The notes beneath the pieces were generated by a model. The model did no database searches, was not told where the DNA came from, and saw only the letters and a program-made list of their open reading frames with translations. Shown piece by piece: positions 27,401 through 36,301 of a DNA stretch of 64,000 nt; position 1 is the first letter of the stretch, and each line of letters opens with the position of its first letter. This DNA is from Caulobacter mirabilis (GTDB lineage Bacteria > Pseudomonadota > Alphaproteobacteria > Caulobacterales > Caulobacteraceae): the NCBI RefSeq assembly GCF_002749615.1, contig NZ_CP024201.1, positions 3,410,001 to 3,474,000 of the forward strand, in the 5' to 3' direction. The translations under genes and the position numbers were made by a program.

Positions 27401-30400
27401 GACCGGCGACGTCACCGCCGCCGATCTCTTCCTGTCGTCCGGCGGAGCCATCACCCAGAGCGGCGGCGCGATCCGCGCCGGCAACATCTGGGCCGGCGCC
27501 GTCAGCGGCCTCAGCCTGACCAGCGCCACGAACGACATCGACACCATCTGGTCCCTCTCGCTCACCGGCGTCGGCAGCATCGACTATGTCGATACAGACG
27601 GGTTCACGCTGGGCGGCGGGATCACTACGTCGGGGGCCGTGTCGCTGACGGCCGGCGGAACGGGTTCGATCACCCAGGATCCCACCGCCTTCATCTTCGC
27701 CAGCACGCTTTCTCTGGCCGCCGGCGGCGACGTCTCTGCGACCGGGAACAACGACGTCGACACGGTCAACCTGAGCGGCGCGAACGTCAGCTTCAGGAAC
27801 GGCGACACCTTCGCCGCCAATGTGATCACGGCGACCGGCGCGGTCAGCCTGACCTCCAGCACCGGCAAGATCACCCAAACCGCGCTCACCGGCCGGATCG
27901 TCGCCGGCAGCCTGACCGCCTCGGCGGCGACGGGGCTGGAGTTCTTCGGCGGCCAGAACGACATCGCGACCCTCGCCGGACTCAGCAGCACCAGCGGCGG
28001 CGTCACCTACCGCGACAGGGGCGGCTTCGATATCGCCGGGAACATCACGGCGGCCGGACAGCTGGTCGAGCTGGTCTCCGACGGAACCGGCGCGGACGGA
28101 AACAACATCACCCAGAGCGGCGGCGTCATCACGGCGAGCCGCCTGACCGGAACCTCGGCCGGCGACTTCCTGCTGACCCAGGCCAACGTCGTCGGCCGCA
28201 TCGACGCGCTGAACGCGGGCGGCGCCCTGACCTACCGCGGCGCGGGCAACGTCGAGCTGTGGGGCAACCTGTCGGCCGGGACCACGCTGAACCTGGTCTC
28301 CGACACCGCGTCGGTCCTGCAGCAGGGCGGCGCCATCTCCGCGCAGACCCTGAGCGGATCGGCCGCGCTGGACATCCAACTGTCCCGCCTGAACGACGTC
28401 GACAATCTCGGCGCCATCACCGTCTCGAGCGGCCAGTTCTCGTTCCGCGACACAGACAGCTTCAACATCGCCGGCGCGGTATGGGTGTCCAGCGCCATCA
28501 CGCTCCAGGCCGGGACCGACATCGTCCAGACCACCGGCAGCCTGACGACCGGCGGGCTCTCGGTGTTCGCCAACGGCCTGATCGACCTGGGCGGGCCGGG
28601 CAACGACATCAACAGCCTGGCCGCCGGCTTCGCGGGGAGCGACTTCCGCTTCGCCGACGTCAACGGCTTCTCCCTGGACGGCAACGTCTTCGCGGGGGGG
28701 GTGATGACCCTCTCCGCCGCCGCCGGAACCATCGACCAGAACGACGGCGTTCTGACCGCCGCGACCCTCAACGCCAGCGCGGCGAACGAGCTCAACCTGA
28801 CCAAGGCCAACGCCGTGGCGACGCTCGGGAACCTGTCGGCCGGCAACCGGATCTATTTCGCCAGCGCCGACAGTTTCTCGATCGCCGGAAACCTCGCCAG
28901 CGATCTGATCGTGCTGGCGTCCCTCGACGGCGGCGTCACTCAAACGGGCGGCGCGATCACCGCGGCCTCGCTGGCCGTGGACGCGAAGCTCAATGTCGCC
29001 CTTGGTCAGGCCGGGAACGATGTCGACACGCTCAGCTACGTCACGGTCCGCAACGGCGACTTCACCTTCCGGGACAGCGACTCGCTGAGCGTCAGCGGTC
29101 CGATGTCGCTCAGCGGCGTCGCGACCTTCAACGTCGGCGGAGATCTGACTCAGACCGCGGCGGGGATCATCGCCGCCCAACGGGTCCAGGGCAGCGCCGC
29201 CAACGTCTTCGACCTGGCCGCCGCGAACAACCTCGTCACGCAGCTGGGCCCGATCACCGCCGCCAGCATCGGCTTCAAGGCCGACGGCGCGCTCGACATC
29301 ATCGGCGACCTGACCGCCACCAACATCGTCTCCCTCGTTTCCCGAGGAACGCTCAGCCAGTCCGGCGGCGTCGTGATCGGCGACACCCTGTCGGCGGAGT
29401 CGCTCGAAGGCGACGTCGATCTGGGCGCCGCCAACACTGTCGCCTACGTCCAGAGGCTGCGGGCCTCGAGCGGAGACGTCACCTTCCGCAATGGCCAGGG
29501 CTTCGAGCTGACCGGGGCGGCGGGCGACATCCTGGCCGACGGCGCGATGACGCTGACCGCCGACACGGGCGGCATCCATCAGTCGGGCGCCGGCCTGCAG
29601 GCGACGACCCTGATCGCGACGGCGGCCGACGACGTCGTGCTGAATCTGGTCAACCAGGTCGCGAACCTCGGCGCGATCTCGGCGGGCGGCGATTTCGTTT
29701 TCGCCAACCATGGCGATCTCGCGCTGACCGGCGACATCACGACCGGCGCCGGCAAGACCGTCGATCTCGCCTCCGTCAACGGATCGATCACCCAGACCGG
29801 CGGCGTGATCACGGCTGGCCTGCTCAAGGGCTCGGCCGTGACCGGAGCGTCGTTCGGCCGCGACAACGCCGCCGACCAACTGGGCGCCTTCAGCGTCGCC
29901 AGCGGCGACTTCCTCTACAACGGCGCGGGGAGCATCTTCATCTCCGGCCTGATCAGCGTCGCCTCCGGCAACCGGATCACCCTGACCACCGACGGGGGGC
30001 TGATCTCCACAGGCGGCGTCGGCCGCCTGGTCGGCGGCTCGCTCGTGGCCGGCGCGAGCGGCGACATCGGGCTACAGGGCGACATCGACCGGATCGAAGG
30101 CCTCGTCAGCACGAACGGAGACATCGCCTGGGTCGACGACGACGGCTTCGAGCTGGCCGGCGACGTCACGGGCCGCCAGGTCGTCTTCAACGCGACGGGC
30201 GATATCGTCCAGACCGCGGGCGTGATCCGCGCCGACGACACGTTCCGCGTCAACAACTGGCTCGGCGACACGACGCTGAACGGCGCCAACCAGATCCGAA
30301 GCCTGGGCTACATCCACGCCTTCGGGTCCTTCTCGCTGGTCAACGCCGGCTCGCTGACCATCCGCAACGTCATGGACGTCGGCGGCGACCTGACCCTCAG

Positions 30401-33400
30401 GACCACGGCCGGCGATATCGTCCAGACCGGCGCGACGACGCTCATCGGCGACGACGTCACGATCACCGCCGCCGGCCTGCTCGACCTGAAGCAGGCCTCC
30501 GCGCGCGACGACATGACGCTGAACGGGGAAAGCATCGTCGCCTCGGCCCTCGCCCTGACGGGCGCCGGCGCCGACCTCGAAGGCGACAACTACAACCTGA
30601 CCATCACCAGCACCTCGGGCGGCGTCCGGTTGGGGGCCGCCAGCGTCGGCGCCATCACGACCGACAACAGGCTCGAGCGTCTCGCCGGCTCCGGCGCGGT
30701 CACGATCAACTCCGCCGGCGAAGTCGCCATCAACCTCGACAGCGCCAACGCCGAGATCGGTTTCACCGCGGCGGGGCAGGCTCGGGTCTTCCTCGCCAAC
30801 GGCGATCTCGACCTCGCCGACATCTCGGCGACCGGCTTCTCGCTGACCGCCCGGAACGGCGAGCTGAACGCCGACAGCGTCACGATCGGCGGCGGCGACT
30901 ACATCGTCGAGGCTCAGGACTTCACCGGCTCGGCGCTGAACCTCACCGGCACGGCCCGCGACATCTCGATCACCGACACCGTCGGCGACCTGACCCTGGT
31001 CGCGAACCTCGCGGCCCAGCGCAACCTGACGATCAGCGCGGCCGTCAAGGTGCTCCAGAGCGGGTCCGTCGGCCTGGTCGCCGGCGCCGACCTGATCGAG
31101 CGCGGCGACCTCACGATCAACGCCCTGGGGATCACCGTCGACACCATCGGGGCGGACGGGAACGTCACCCTCAACGCCGGCAACGGCGTCGTCGACGTCG
31201 CCACCCTGGTCGTGGGCCAGGACTACAACCTGACCGGCGGCTGGTTCTCGAACGGCGCCCTGACGCCGCTCGGCGGGACCTTCGGGACCTGGACGCTCAA
31301 CGCCGCGGGTCCTCTCGACTTCACCGGCCTGACGCTGACCTACAACGGCGACATCAACATCCGCGCCGGCGGCGACATCACAGGCCAAATCGTGCAGTCG
31401 ATCATGGGGTCGGTGACGATCGACAACACCTCCCTCATCGACGTCGGCGGCCTCTACGCCGGCGAAGGCGTCCGGGTGTCGACGACCGACCGGCTGGTCC
31501 TCGGCAGCGCCACCGCCTCGGCGGGCGACGTCGACCTCGCCGGCGGCGAGGTCTCGGTCAACGGCCTGCTCGACGCTTCCGGCGAGGTGCGGGCCGCCGC
31601 GTCCAACGGCGCCGCCGACATCGCCGCGGCCAAGGCCGGCGGAAACATCCTCGTCACGGCGACCAACGGCGACGCCCGGCTGGGCGCGGCGAACCTGGCC
31701 GGCCTGACCGGAGACCTGACGGTCTCGGCGACCGGCGGCAGCGCGATCCTCGGCGCGATCGACGCCCTGAGCATCAGCACGGACAACGTCGTCACCCGTG
31801 CGACGGGCGGGGCCGGAACCGTCAGCGTCACCGCCGACACCGGCGATGCGCGGGTCTATCTCGACAACATCGGCACGACCCTGAACCTGCTGCAGGGCGG
31901 CAATGTCGACGTCGCCGTGGCGACCGGCGCGGTGACGATCGGCGCGCTCACGGCGCTGAACGGCGACATCGACGTCGAGACCCTCGACGGCGCCCTCACC
32001 GTGGGCGCGACCACGGCCGCCAACGGCGGCGTCTGGCTCAAGTCGAGGGGCGGCGACCTGATCCTGACCGGCGACGTATTCGGCCAGAGCCAGGTCAGCA
32101 TCGACACGAACGGCCGCCTCGACGGCGCCCTGGCGAGCCTGATCCGCAGCGACGGCTCGCTCGACCTCCTGGGCGCCAGCATCAACGTCGGCCGGATCGA
32201 AGCCGGTCAGGACATCACGGCCGCCGCGCTCGACGGCGACGCCTATGTGGAGTTCGCCGGCTCCGGCGGCCTCCTCCAGATCGGATCGGCGACGGGGAAC
32301 GCCACGCTGCGGGGCGCCGAGGCCGCGAACGGCATTCTCGTCGTCGCCGAGCGCACCGCCACGTTCGGCGCCGACACGGCGGCGTCGATCGGAGCGGGCA
32401 ACTACGGGATCGCCGGCAGCTGCGGCTGCGCGGGCGGCATCGTGGTCGCGTCCACGGGCGATGGCGGACGCGCCGTCGTGAATCTCGGCAGCGTGGTCGG
32501 CGAGTTCCAGGCGATCAGCGCCCTGCGGGGCGATGTGGACGTCAACCTGCTCACCGGCAATCTCACGATCGGCGAGCTTTCGGGCCGCAACATCACCGTC
32601 AAGGTGGCGGCCGGAACGATCGAAACCGGGTTCGGCGGCTCGCCCGTCGGCGCGAACGTGACCGGCGGCAGCTACAGCATCACCGCCCAGGGCTTCCTAG
32701 GCGACGTCCTGAACCCCTTGCTCCAGGACGAATTCGGCGCCCCGGCGACGCTGCGGAACTACACCATCGTCGACACGCTCGGCGGCCTGGACATGACCGG
32801 CGTTTCGGTCGCGGCCCAGGGCGAGATCAAGATCGAGGTCCAAGGCGGCGGCGCGCTGACCGGCGACGCCCAGCTCTCCTCGGGCGGCGACCTGACGATC
32901 GCGGCCACGGCCATCCAGGCCGGGGCTCTCTCGGCCGGCGGCGATCTCGACCTCAACGCCAGCGGCGGCGCGGTCGACATCGCGACCAACGTCACGGTCG
33001 GCGGGAACTACACCCTTACCGGCCAGGACTTCTCGGCGGCCGCGCTCAGCCCGCTGGGCGCTCGTGCCGGGACCTTCCGGATCCGGGACACTCTGGGCGA
33101 CCTCGACTACTCCGCCGCGACGCTGCGCTACGGCGGCGACATCATCATCGACGCGGCCGATCGCATCGTCGGGGGCGACATCGTCAGCACGGACGGCGAC
33201 ATCCGGATCCAGGCCCAGACGATCGACGCCGGCATGCTGTCGGCCGAACGCGGCAAGGTCGACGCCTATGCCTACGGCCCTGGCGGGGTCTCAGTGGCCT
33301 CGGCCCGGGCGGAGGATTGGATCTATCTGTACGCTTCGACCGGCAAGGTCACGCTCGGCGCCGCCGCCCTGCTCGGCACGGGCGCCAACACCCTGAACCT

Positions 33401-36206
33401 GCTGAGCGAAGGCGCCTCGGACGTGGTGCTGGGCAGCGCTCTACCCGGCGGGATCGGCGCGGCCAACGTCTTCACCTCGGCCGGATCCAGCACGACGTCG
33501 AGCGTCAGCAGCAGCGGCGGCTCCGCCTTCGTCCACCTCAACGCCTCCGACGCCATCGGCTCGGTCTTTGGGGCGCAGAACGTCGGGATCGTGGTCAACA
33601 CCGGCGACGTCGCCATTGGCTCCGTGCACGCCTTGGCCGGAAACGCTGACATCCGGGGTCCCGTCGGCCGGCTGACCGTCGGGACGCTGACCGCGGGCGG
33701 CGACGCCGACGTCACCGGCGCGAACCTGTCGCTGACCGACGCCGCCGTCGCCGGCGATCTGATCGTCGACGTCTCCGGCGACATCCGTTTCGAGGGCCCA
33801 GCGGGCGGACGTTCCGGCCAGGTCAAGGCCGGGGGCGAGATCTCCCTCGCCGCCGGCGGCGCCATTTCCCAGGACGGATCGGCCCGCCTTGAGGCCGCCG
33901 GCCTGACGATCGTCGCCGATCACGGCGCCAGCCTGCTGGGCGGCAACGACGTCGCCGCCCTGCGCGGCGTCGTCACCCTGGCCGGCGGCTTCGCCTACAA
34001 CAGCGCGCGCAGCGCCGGGCTCCATATCGCCGGGCCGATCAACGCCGCCGGACAGACGGTGGACCTGCGCGTTCTCCACGGCCCCCTCACCCAGTCCGTG
34101 GCAGGGATCCTCACCGCCGACACCCTGACGGGGTCGTTCGGCGGCGGGGCGGACCTGCGGGCGGCCAACATGATCGCCAGGCTGGGCGCCGTCTCCATCG
34201 CCGACGGCGGCCTCTTCCTGAACGTCGATCGGATGCTGACGATCGCGGGCCTTGTCGCGGCTCCGGGCGCCATCACCATACAGTCGGATGCGATGACCAT
34301 CGCCTCCACCGGCGCCGTTCGATCGACGGCGGCCGGCGACGCCGTGGTCCTGGCGGCGAACGGGGTCTTCACCAACCAGCGAGGCGTCGATGCGGTCCAG
34401 GCCCAGGACGGCCGCTGGCTGATCTACAGCCAGGCCTACAACGACCCGACCGGCTCCACCGCGACAGACCAATACGGCGGCCTGGGCGGCAAGAGCTACT
34501 ACGGCGTCGGCTACGACTTCGCCGGCGGCGGCTTCGGCGCCGCGGTCGGAGCGGGCAATCGCTTCGTCCATGCCTACCGGCCGACCATCACCTTCACGCC
34601 GATCAGCAAGACGATGACCTACGACGGCTTCATTCCGGGGATCGGCGTGACTGTCAGCGGCGTCCTGGGACACGACGTCGGCGCCGATCCGTACGCCGGC
34701 TCGCCGCTGCTCTCGGGGAACACCAGCAAGAACGCCGGGACCTACCTGCTGACCGCGAGCCTGGGTTCGCTGGTTTCCGACATGAACTACGACTTCGCGT
34801 TCGGGACCGGCACGCTGATCATCGATCCGAAGGTCCTGACCGGCGTGGTCAGCGCCCAGAACAAGACCTACGACGGCACGACCGCCGCCAACGGCGCCAT
34901 CGCCCTGACCGGCGTGGTCGCGGGCGACGCCGTGACGGTGGAAGCCCTTTACGCCTTCGCCGACAAGAACGCCGGCGCGGGTAAGACGGTGACGGCTTCG
35001 GGGGTCGCGCTCGGCGGCGCCGACGCCGGCAACTATGTCCTGAGCCCGGTCAGCACCGCCCTGGCGGACATCCTGCGCCGGGACATCACGGCCATCGTCA
35101 CAGCGCACGACAAGACCTATGACGCCACCCGCGCCGCCACCGGCACGCTGGTTCTGAGCGGCGTCCTCGCCGGCGACGACCTGTCGATCACCGGCGACCT
35201 GCTGTTCGCCGACAAGAACGCCGGAACGGGCAAGGTGGTCTCGGTCGCCAACGCTCAGATCTCGGGCGCCGACGCCGGCAACTACAACGTCGTCGTCGGG
35301 ACCGATGTCGCGGACATCGCACGCAGGACCCTCACCGGCGTCCTCACCGCCAACAACAAGACCTACGACGGCACGACCGCGGCCACCGGCGCGCTGGTCG
35401 TCAACGGTCTGATCGCCGGCGACGACGCCGCCGTGAACGCGACCTTCAGCTTCGGCGACAAGAACGCCGGGACCGGCAAGGCGGTCACCGCCAACGCCGT
35501 CCTGTCGGGCGCCGACGCCGGCAACTACGAGCTGAGCCCGATCGGAACCGCCCTGGCCGACATCCTGCGCAAGGCCGTCACCGTCTCTGTCGTGGTCAAC
35601 AACAAGACCTATGACGGCGCGACGAACGGCAGCGGCTCGGTGACCCTGACCGGCATTCTCGCCGGTGAGCAAGTCACGGCGACCGGCGGGACCTACACCT
35701 TCGCCGACCGCAACGCCGGAACCGGCAAGACGGTCGCCATCGCGGGCATCACCCTGACGGGTTCGGGCTCGGGCAACTACGAGCTGGTCGGGGTCCCGAC
35801 CAGCGCCCTGGCCGACATCCTGCGTCGCCAAGTCTCGGTGGCGGCCGACGGCAAGACCAAGCTGTTCGGCCAGCTCGATCCGGCGCTGACCTATCGTCTC
35901 ACGGCCGGCTCTCTGGTCGCTGGCGACGGTTTCAGCGGCGGCTTGACCCGCGCTGCGGGCGAGAATTTCGGCAGCTACCTGATCAGCCAGGGCACGCTGA
36001 CGCTGGGCGGCAACTACGAGATCCTGTTCACGCCGGGAACGTTCGAGATTCGCCCGGTCCCGGGCAGCGGCCAGGACGGCGGCGACGCCTTCCGGCTCCT
36101 GCGCCAACCGGGCGGGTTCGACCTCCAGTGGGATCCGAGCCAGAACTTCACCTTCGGCCGCGAGCCGATCTGCCTCAGCTCGACGGGCTGCACGCCCGCC
36201 GAGTAG
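21438..36206 (+). CDS. giant TpsA filamentous-haemagglutinin-like adhesin
   Basis: This protein of 4,922 residues is exported by the upstream TpsB. A signal ends PAAAQ, and the TPS secretion domain (about residues 38-300) shows NFYFNNRDDIVVNRTGSASI and NIWILSSGGVLVGGNARINTGG. About 2,500 residues of degenerate repeats of roughly 70-75 residues follow (pattern ITQTGGxITAxxLxxSAxxxIxLxxxNxVxxLGxVTAGGxFxFxDxDGFxLTGxIxA), as expected for a long beta-helix. The C-terminal part carries an MBG-like domain, four YDG repeats (NKTYDGTTAA...FADKNAGTGKxV...GADAGNYELSP) and another MBG-like domain. It ends with PICLSSTGCTPAE, a Cys4912/Cys4918 pair like the HMW-type surface anchor. There is no toxin-like C-terminus. 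Confidence 0.9.
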   Translation: MTRPAPALRNRRHHLLGRTALAGLGVAVVIGATPAAAQVTGVGTITGTNSNGGAVGVTSGGGVTDITTSASRSIVNWTSLNVTTSEQLNFYFNNRDDIVVNRTGSASIDGVLNGCLATCATNGGNIWILSSGGVLVGGNARINTGGFLASTGGLTDADILDGDMNFSFSGAPAGSGVIVATGAQITAKGGTLALIAPVVNVNSGATLNATDGGDAVFGSAENYNVTFARTATDDLDLITFEVPSRSDGAGGSPVLALNGTVNANQVHAAIVSKSAVAASIIVGGAITATTASGENGDIVLSAGSGFFEGAALNPGGGFDGSITQDPGSILTATNVTMRAADNIAVSEINATGQVWLDSAWAGISQTGAIKAGSLRAEAAAGIDLSNAGNDFDTISLLDNNGAGTVSLTDLDGFQITGAVNNWVTAGTVNLTALNGSITQSGMGVIWAGRLNASATGDIALGNLTNHLTTLGTLTAGGAISYRGGTNFNLDGAVTAASLTLRSDTGAITQTAGSLNVAQLSAQAETGINLNRVGNGIAEITGLSTTSGDIVLISNGNLSLAGNVSAAAGTVSLQTFTGGITQNSGIITAGLFSAVADAGLTFGGQNQVAQLGVLTAGGTGDILFRNAGALVLTANVTAAGDDVSLYSTTGGITQDAGTAITAGTLTAAAAGGITLDNSGNSVDTINGLSTTSGDISFRTTTSLSLSGAITAPSNVSLRADGGHLLQSAGSITADKLNLHAAGTISLGQNSVAKLGRISAGGDFVTNAAGMSSGVLELTDDITTVGKAVLYNPGGVNQTGGRIQASSLVFDTGSGNLTASGPNQVTGLVELIGNNVTYNATGGLGLWLNVTGSASITTGGSLAFTGGSASSVGGTLSLDAATGIYQLRALSAGSFGTIINRTIGGVVLNNVSSAINLAGNVTAAGQSVSLRSNTGQIEQTGGVITADVLNLQAAGRIWVNNANAVATLGRVIAGGHVLFRNDGNTVVGDDITASGFDVTLRSNSGSITQTAGSDITSSYLQAIAATGITLTNLGNNIGEIAWLDGGSGAIAFGQTNGFEIDGPVFGAGRVVTLSSASGDIMQNGGAINAGTLNLSAGGAIGLGGNNSATSLGTVSAGGAFVFHNQTNLALTGDITVVGQVQLSTANGGAINQTGGGIIADRLLVSAEGDITLNSITNDVSWIYGLASTGGNILYRDANSFELQGNITTAVDKGAVLRTVAAGATITQAAGIINVGYFGANTNGSITLDGANRIRRLVATSSSAGDVSINTTTDLAIGQPVTAGQTLSLTSGGRIYEDSAGYIVANTLNLSAVTGISLPHAGPIFVNSVQNLGTITNSTSGGIVIANYSGSNTRLTGNISAAGQSVSITDVAGGINQAGGIVTADTLSLSATGAINLGAQNAVINLGAVTSGGNFTFTNASWLELDGDISAAGQSVTLNVTNGGIIQNSGGTITANRLSATTTQGAILGELNNVAQLGVIDVGSHNFSFRTVGDLLIDGDITSTLNVLLTSANGSITQTAGSDITAGGLNVWAQTGINLTNAGNNATRILGLMNLGSGGIAYGQTNGFQIDGTVRALNQTVSLTSLAGGISETGSIFFPQIEAGTLNLSAAGAITLHRDNDIDNLGVVTAGGAFTFNDVDGFNLTGNLNVGALVLDARAGSIEQTGGVITAASIDAEASQNLLLNGANQITSVTALRATAGDLVFRQAGNLSVPATSAGGSISLYSNTGSVTQTGAITAATLNVGAVTGITLNDMSNDIGALGTLNNTTSGQISFTNADGFDLTGAITAGGSQFVSLTSISGGITQQVGGTITAQVLSVSASTGATLDGNNDVDSLGSIIAGPSFTFKDVDDFDITGMVSGASVTLNAGGAITQSTGVISGGTLSLTAASATLNGLNNIGDLSDVDVSGSMSFQEVDGFNLTGAVGVDGTLSLTSGGAIEQTGGAVTVGTLNATSATGGITLQQTGNVFGNLGTLSSSFAVKINSGGGYNLTGDVTAADLFLSSGGAITQSGGAIRAGNIWAGAVSGLSLTSATNDIDTIWSLSLTGVGSIDYVDTDGFTLGGGITTSGAVSLTAGGTGSITQDPTAFIFASTLSLAAGGDVSATGNNDVDTVNLSGANVSFRNGDTFAANVITATGAVSLTSSTGKITQTALTGRIVAGSLTASAATGLEFFGGQNDIATLAGLSSTSGGVTYRDRGGFDIAGNITAAGQLVELVSDGTGADGNNITQSGGVITASRLTGTSAGDFLLTQANVVGRIDALNAGGALTYRGAGNVELWGNLSAGTTLNLVSDTASVLQQGGAISAQTLSGSAALDIQLSRLNDVDNLGAITVSSGQFSFRDTDSFNIAGAVWVSSAITLQAGTDIVQTTGSLTTGGLSVFANGLIDLGGPGNDINSLAAGFAGSDFRFADVNGFSLDGNVFAGGVMTLSAAAGTIDQNDGVLTAATLNASAANELNLTKANAVATLGNLSAGNRIYFASADSFSIAGNLASDLIVLASLDGGVTQTGGAITAASLAVDAKLNVALGQAGNDVDTLSYVTVRNGDFTFRDSDSLSVSGPMSLSGVATFNVGGDLTQTAAGIIAAQRVQGSAANVFDLAAANNLVTQLGPITAASIGFKADGALDIIGDLTATNIVSLVSRGTLSQSGGVVIGDTLSAESLEGDVDLGAANTVAYVQRLRASSGDVTFRNGQGFELTGAAGDILADGAMTLTADTGGIHQSGAGLQATTLIATAADDVVLNLVNQVANLGAISAGGDFVFANHGDLALTGDITTGAGKTVDLASVNGSITQTGGVITAGLLKGSAVTGASFGRDNAADQLGAFSVASGDFLYNGAGSIFISGLISVASGNRITLTTDGGLISTGGVGRLVGGSLVAGASGDIGLQGDIDRIEGLVSTNGDIAWVDDDGFELAGDVTGRQVVFNATGDIVQTAGVIRADDTFRVNNWLGDTTLNGANQIRSLGYIHAFGSFSLVNAGSLTIRNVMDVGGDLTLRTTAGDIVQTGATTLIGDDVTITAAGLLDLKQASARDDMTLNGESIVASALALTGAGADLEGDNYNLTITSTSGGVRLGAASVGAITTDNRLERLAGSGAVTINSAGEVAINLDSANAEIGFTAAGQARVFLANGDLDLADISATGFSLTARNGELNADSVTIGGGDYIVEAQDFTGSALNLTGTARDISITDTVGDLTLVANLAAQRNLTISAAVKVLQSGSVGLVAGADLIERGDLTINALGITVDTIGADGNVTLNAGNGVVDVATLVVGQDYNLTGGWFSNGALTPLGGTFGTWTLNAAGPLDFTGLTLTYNGDINIRAGGDITGQIVQSIMGSVTIDNTSLIDVGGLYAGEGVRVSTTDRLVLGSATASAGDVDLAGGEVSVNGLLDASGEVRAAASNGAADIAAAKAGGNILVTATNGDARLGAANLAGLTGDLTVSATGGSAILGAIDALSISTDNVVTRATGGAGTVSVTADTGDARVYLDNIGTTLNLLQGGNVDVAVATGAVTIGALTALNGDIDVETLDGALTVGATTAANGGVWLKSRGGDLILTGDVFGQSQVSIDTNGRLDGALASLIRSDGSLDLLGASINVGRIEAGQDITAAALDGDAYVEFAGSGGLLQIGSATGNATLRGAEAANGILVVAERTATFGADTAASIGAGNYGIAGSCGCAGGIVVASTGDGGRAVVNLGSVVGEFQAISALRGDVDVNLLTGNLTIGELSGRNITVKVAAGTIETGFGGSPVGANVTGGSYSITAQGFLGDVLNPLLQDEFGAPATLRNYTIVDTLGGLDMTGVSVAAQGEIKIEVQGGGALTGDAQLSSGGDLTIAATAIQAGALSAGGDLDLNASGGAVDIATNVTVGGNYTLTGQDFSAAALSPLGARAGTFRIRDTLGDLDYSAATLRYGGDIIIDAADRIVGGDIVSTDGDIRIQAQTIDAGMLSAERGKVDAYAYGPGGVSVASARAEDWIYLYASTGKVTLGAAALLGTGANTLNLLSEGASDVVLGSALPGGIGAANVFTSAGSSTTSSVSSSGGSAFVHLNASDAIGSVFGAQNVGIVVNTGDVAIGSVHALAGNADIRGPVGRLTVGTLTAGGDADVTGANLSLTDAAVAGDLIVDVSGDIRFEGPAGGRSGQVKAGGEISLAAGGAISQDGSARLEAAGLTIVADHGASLLGGNDVAALRGVVTLAGGFAYNSARSAGLHIAGPINAAGQTVDLRVLHGPLTQSVAGILTADTLTGSFGGGADLRAANMIARLGAVSIADGGLFLNVDRMLTIAGLVAAPGAITIQSDAMTIASTGAVRSTAAGDAVVLAANGVFTNQRGVDAVQAQDGRWLIYSQAYNDPTGSTATDQYGGLGGKSYYGVGYDFAGGGFGAAVGAGNRFVHAYRPTITFTPISKTMTYDGFIPGIGVTVSGVLGHDVGADPYAGSPLLSGNTSKNAGTYLLTASLGSLVSDMNYDFAFGTGTLIIDPKVLTGVVSAQNKTYDGTTAANGAIALTGVVAGDAVTVEALYAFADKNAGAGKTVTASGVALGGADAGNYVLSPVSTALADILRRDITAIVTAHDKTYDATRAATGTLVLSGVLAGDDLSITGDLLFADKNAGTGKVVSVANAQISGADAGNYNVVVGTDVADIARRTLTGVLTANNKTYDGTTAATGALVVNGLIAGDDAAVNATFSFGDKNAGTGKAVTANAVLSGADAGNYELSPIGTALADILRKAVTVSVVVNNKTYDGATNGSGSVTLTGILAGEQVTATGGTYTFADRNAGTGKTVAIAGITLTGSGSGNYELVGVPTSALADILRRQVSVAADGKTKLFGQLDPALTYRLTAGSLVAGDGFSGGLTRAAGENFGSYLISQGTLTLGGNYEILFTPGTFEIRPVPGSGQDGGDAFRLLRQPGGFDLQWDPSQNFTFGREPICLSSTGCTPAE
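34843..35835 (+). repeat. four tandem YDG repeats in the tpsA C-terminal region
   Basis: Four units of about 80-85 codons each begin near (N/H)(N/D)KTYDGTT and end near TALADILR. They share FADKNAGTGK and GADAGNY motifs. The DNA is similar between units but not identical, so the repeats are older than the duplication in the neighbouring autotransporter. Confidence 0.75.
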
Positions 36207-36252
36207 CGCGATCCGGCCCGGCGCGAGGTCCCGCACCCGCGCCGCCAAGGAA

Positions 36253-36298
36253 CGCCTCCCCGCCTCCGCCGTTTGAACCGGCGACGGCGGTGGAGGCG
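36253..36298 (+). promoter_or_regulatory. stem-loop enclosing the GNAT gene RBS, possible tpsA terminator
   Basis: CGCCTCC (36253-36259) pairs with GGAGGCG (36292-36298), and CCGCCG (36266-36271) with CGGCGG (36285-36290). The outer right arm is the GGAGG ribosome binding site of the ATG at 36302. No T-tract follows, so translational masking is as likely as termination. Confidence 0.4.
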
Positions 36299-36301
36299 TC
36301 C

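Noticed and set aside
25959..29879. 1,306-codon minus-strand frame inside tpsA
   Set aside because: Antisense shadow of tpsA repeats; no recognisable domain.
28259..33649. 1,796-codon frame overlapping tpsA in another frame
   Set aside because: Composition is almost only Arg, Gly, Pro and Asp. It is a shadow of the repetitive tpsA sequence with no start context or homology.
21438..36206. Reading tpsA as a contact-dependent growth inhibition toxin (CdiA)
   Set aside because: No VENN-like motif or variable toxin domain, and no small immunity gene follows. The C-terminus is YDG/MBG plus a Cys pair, and the next gene is a GNAT enzyme.
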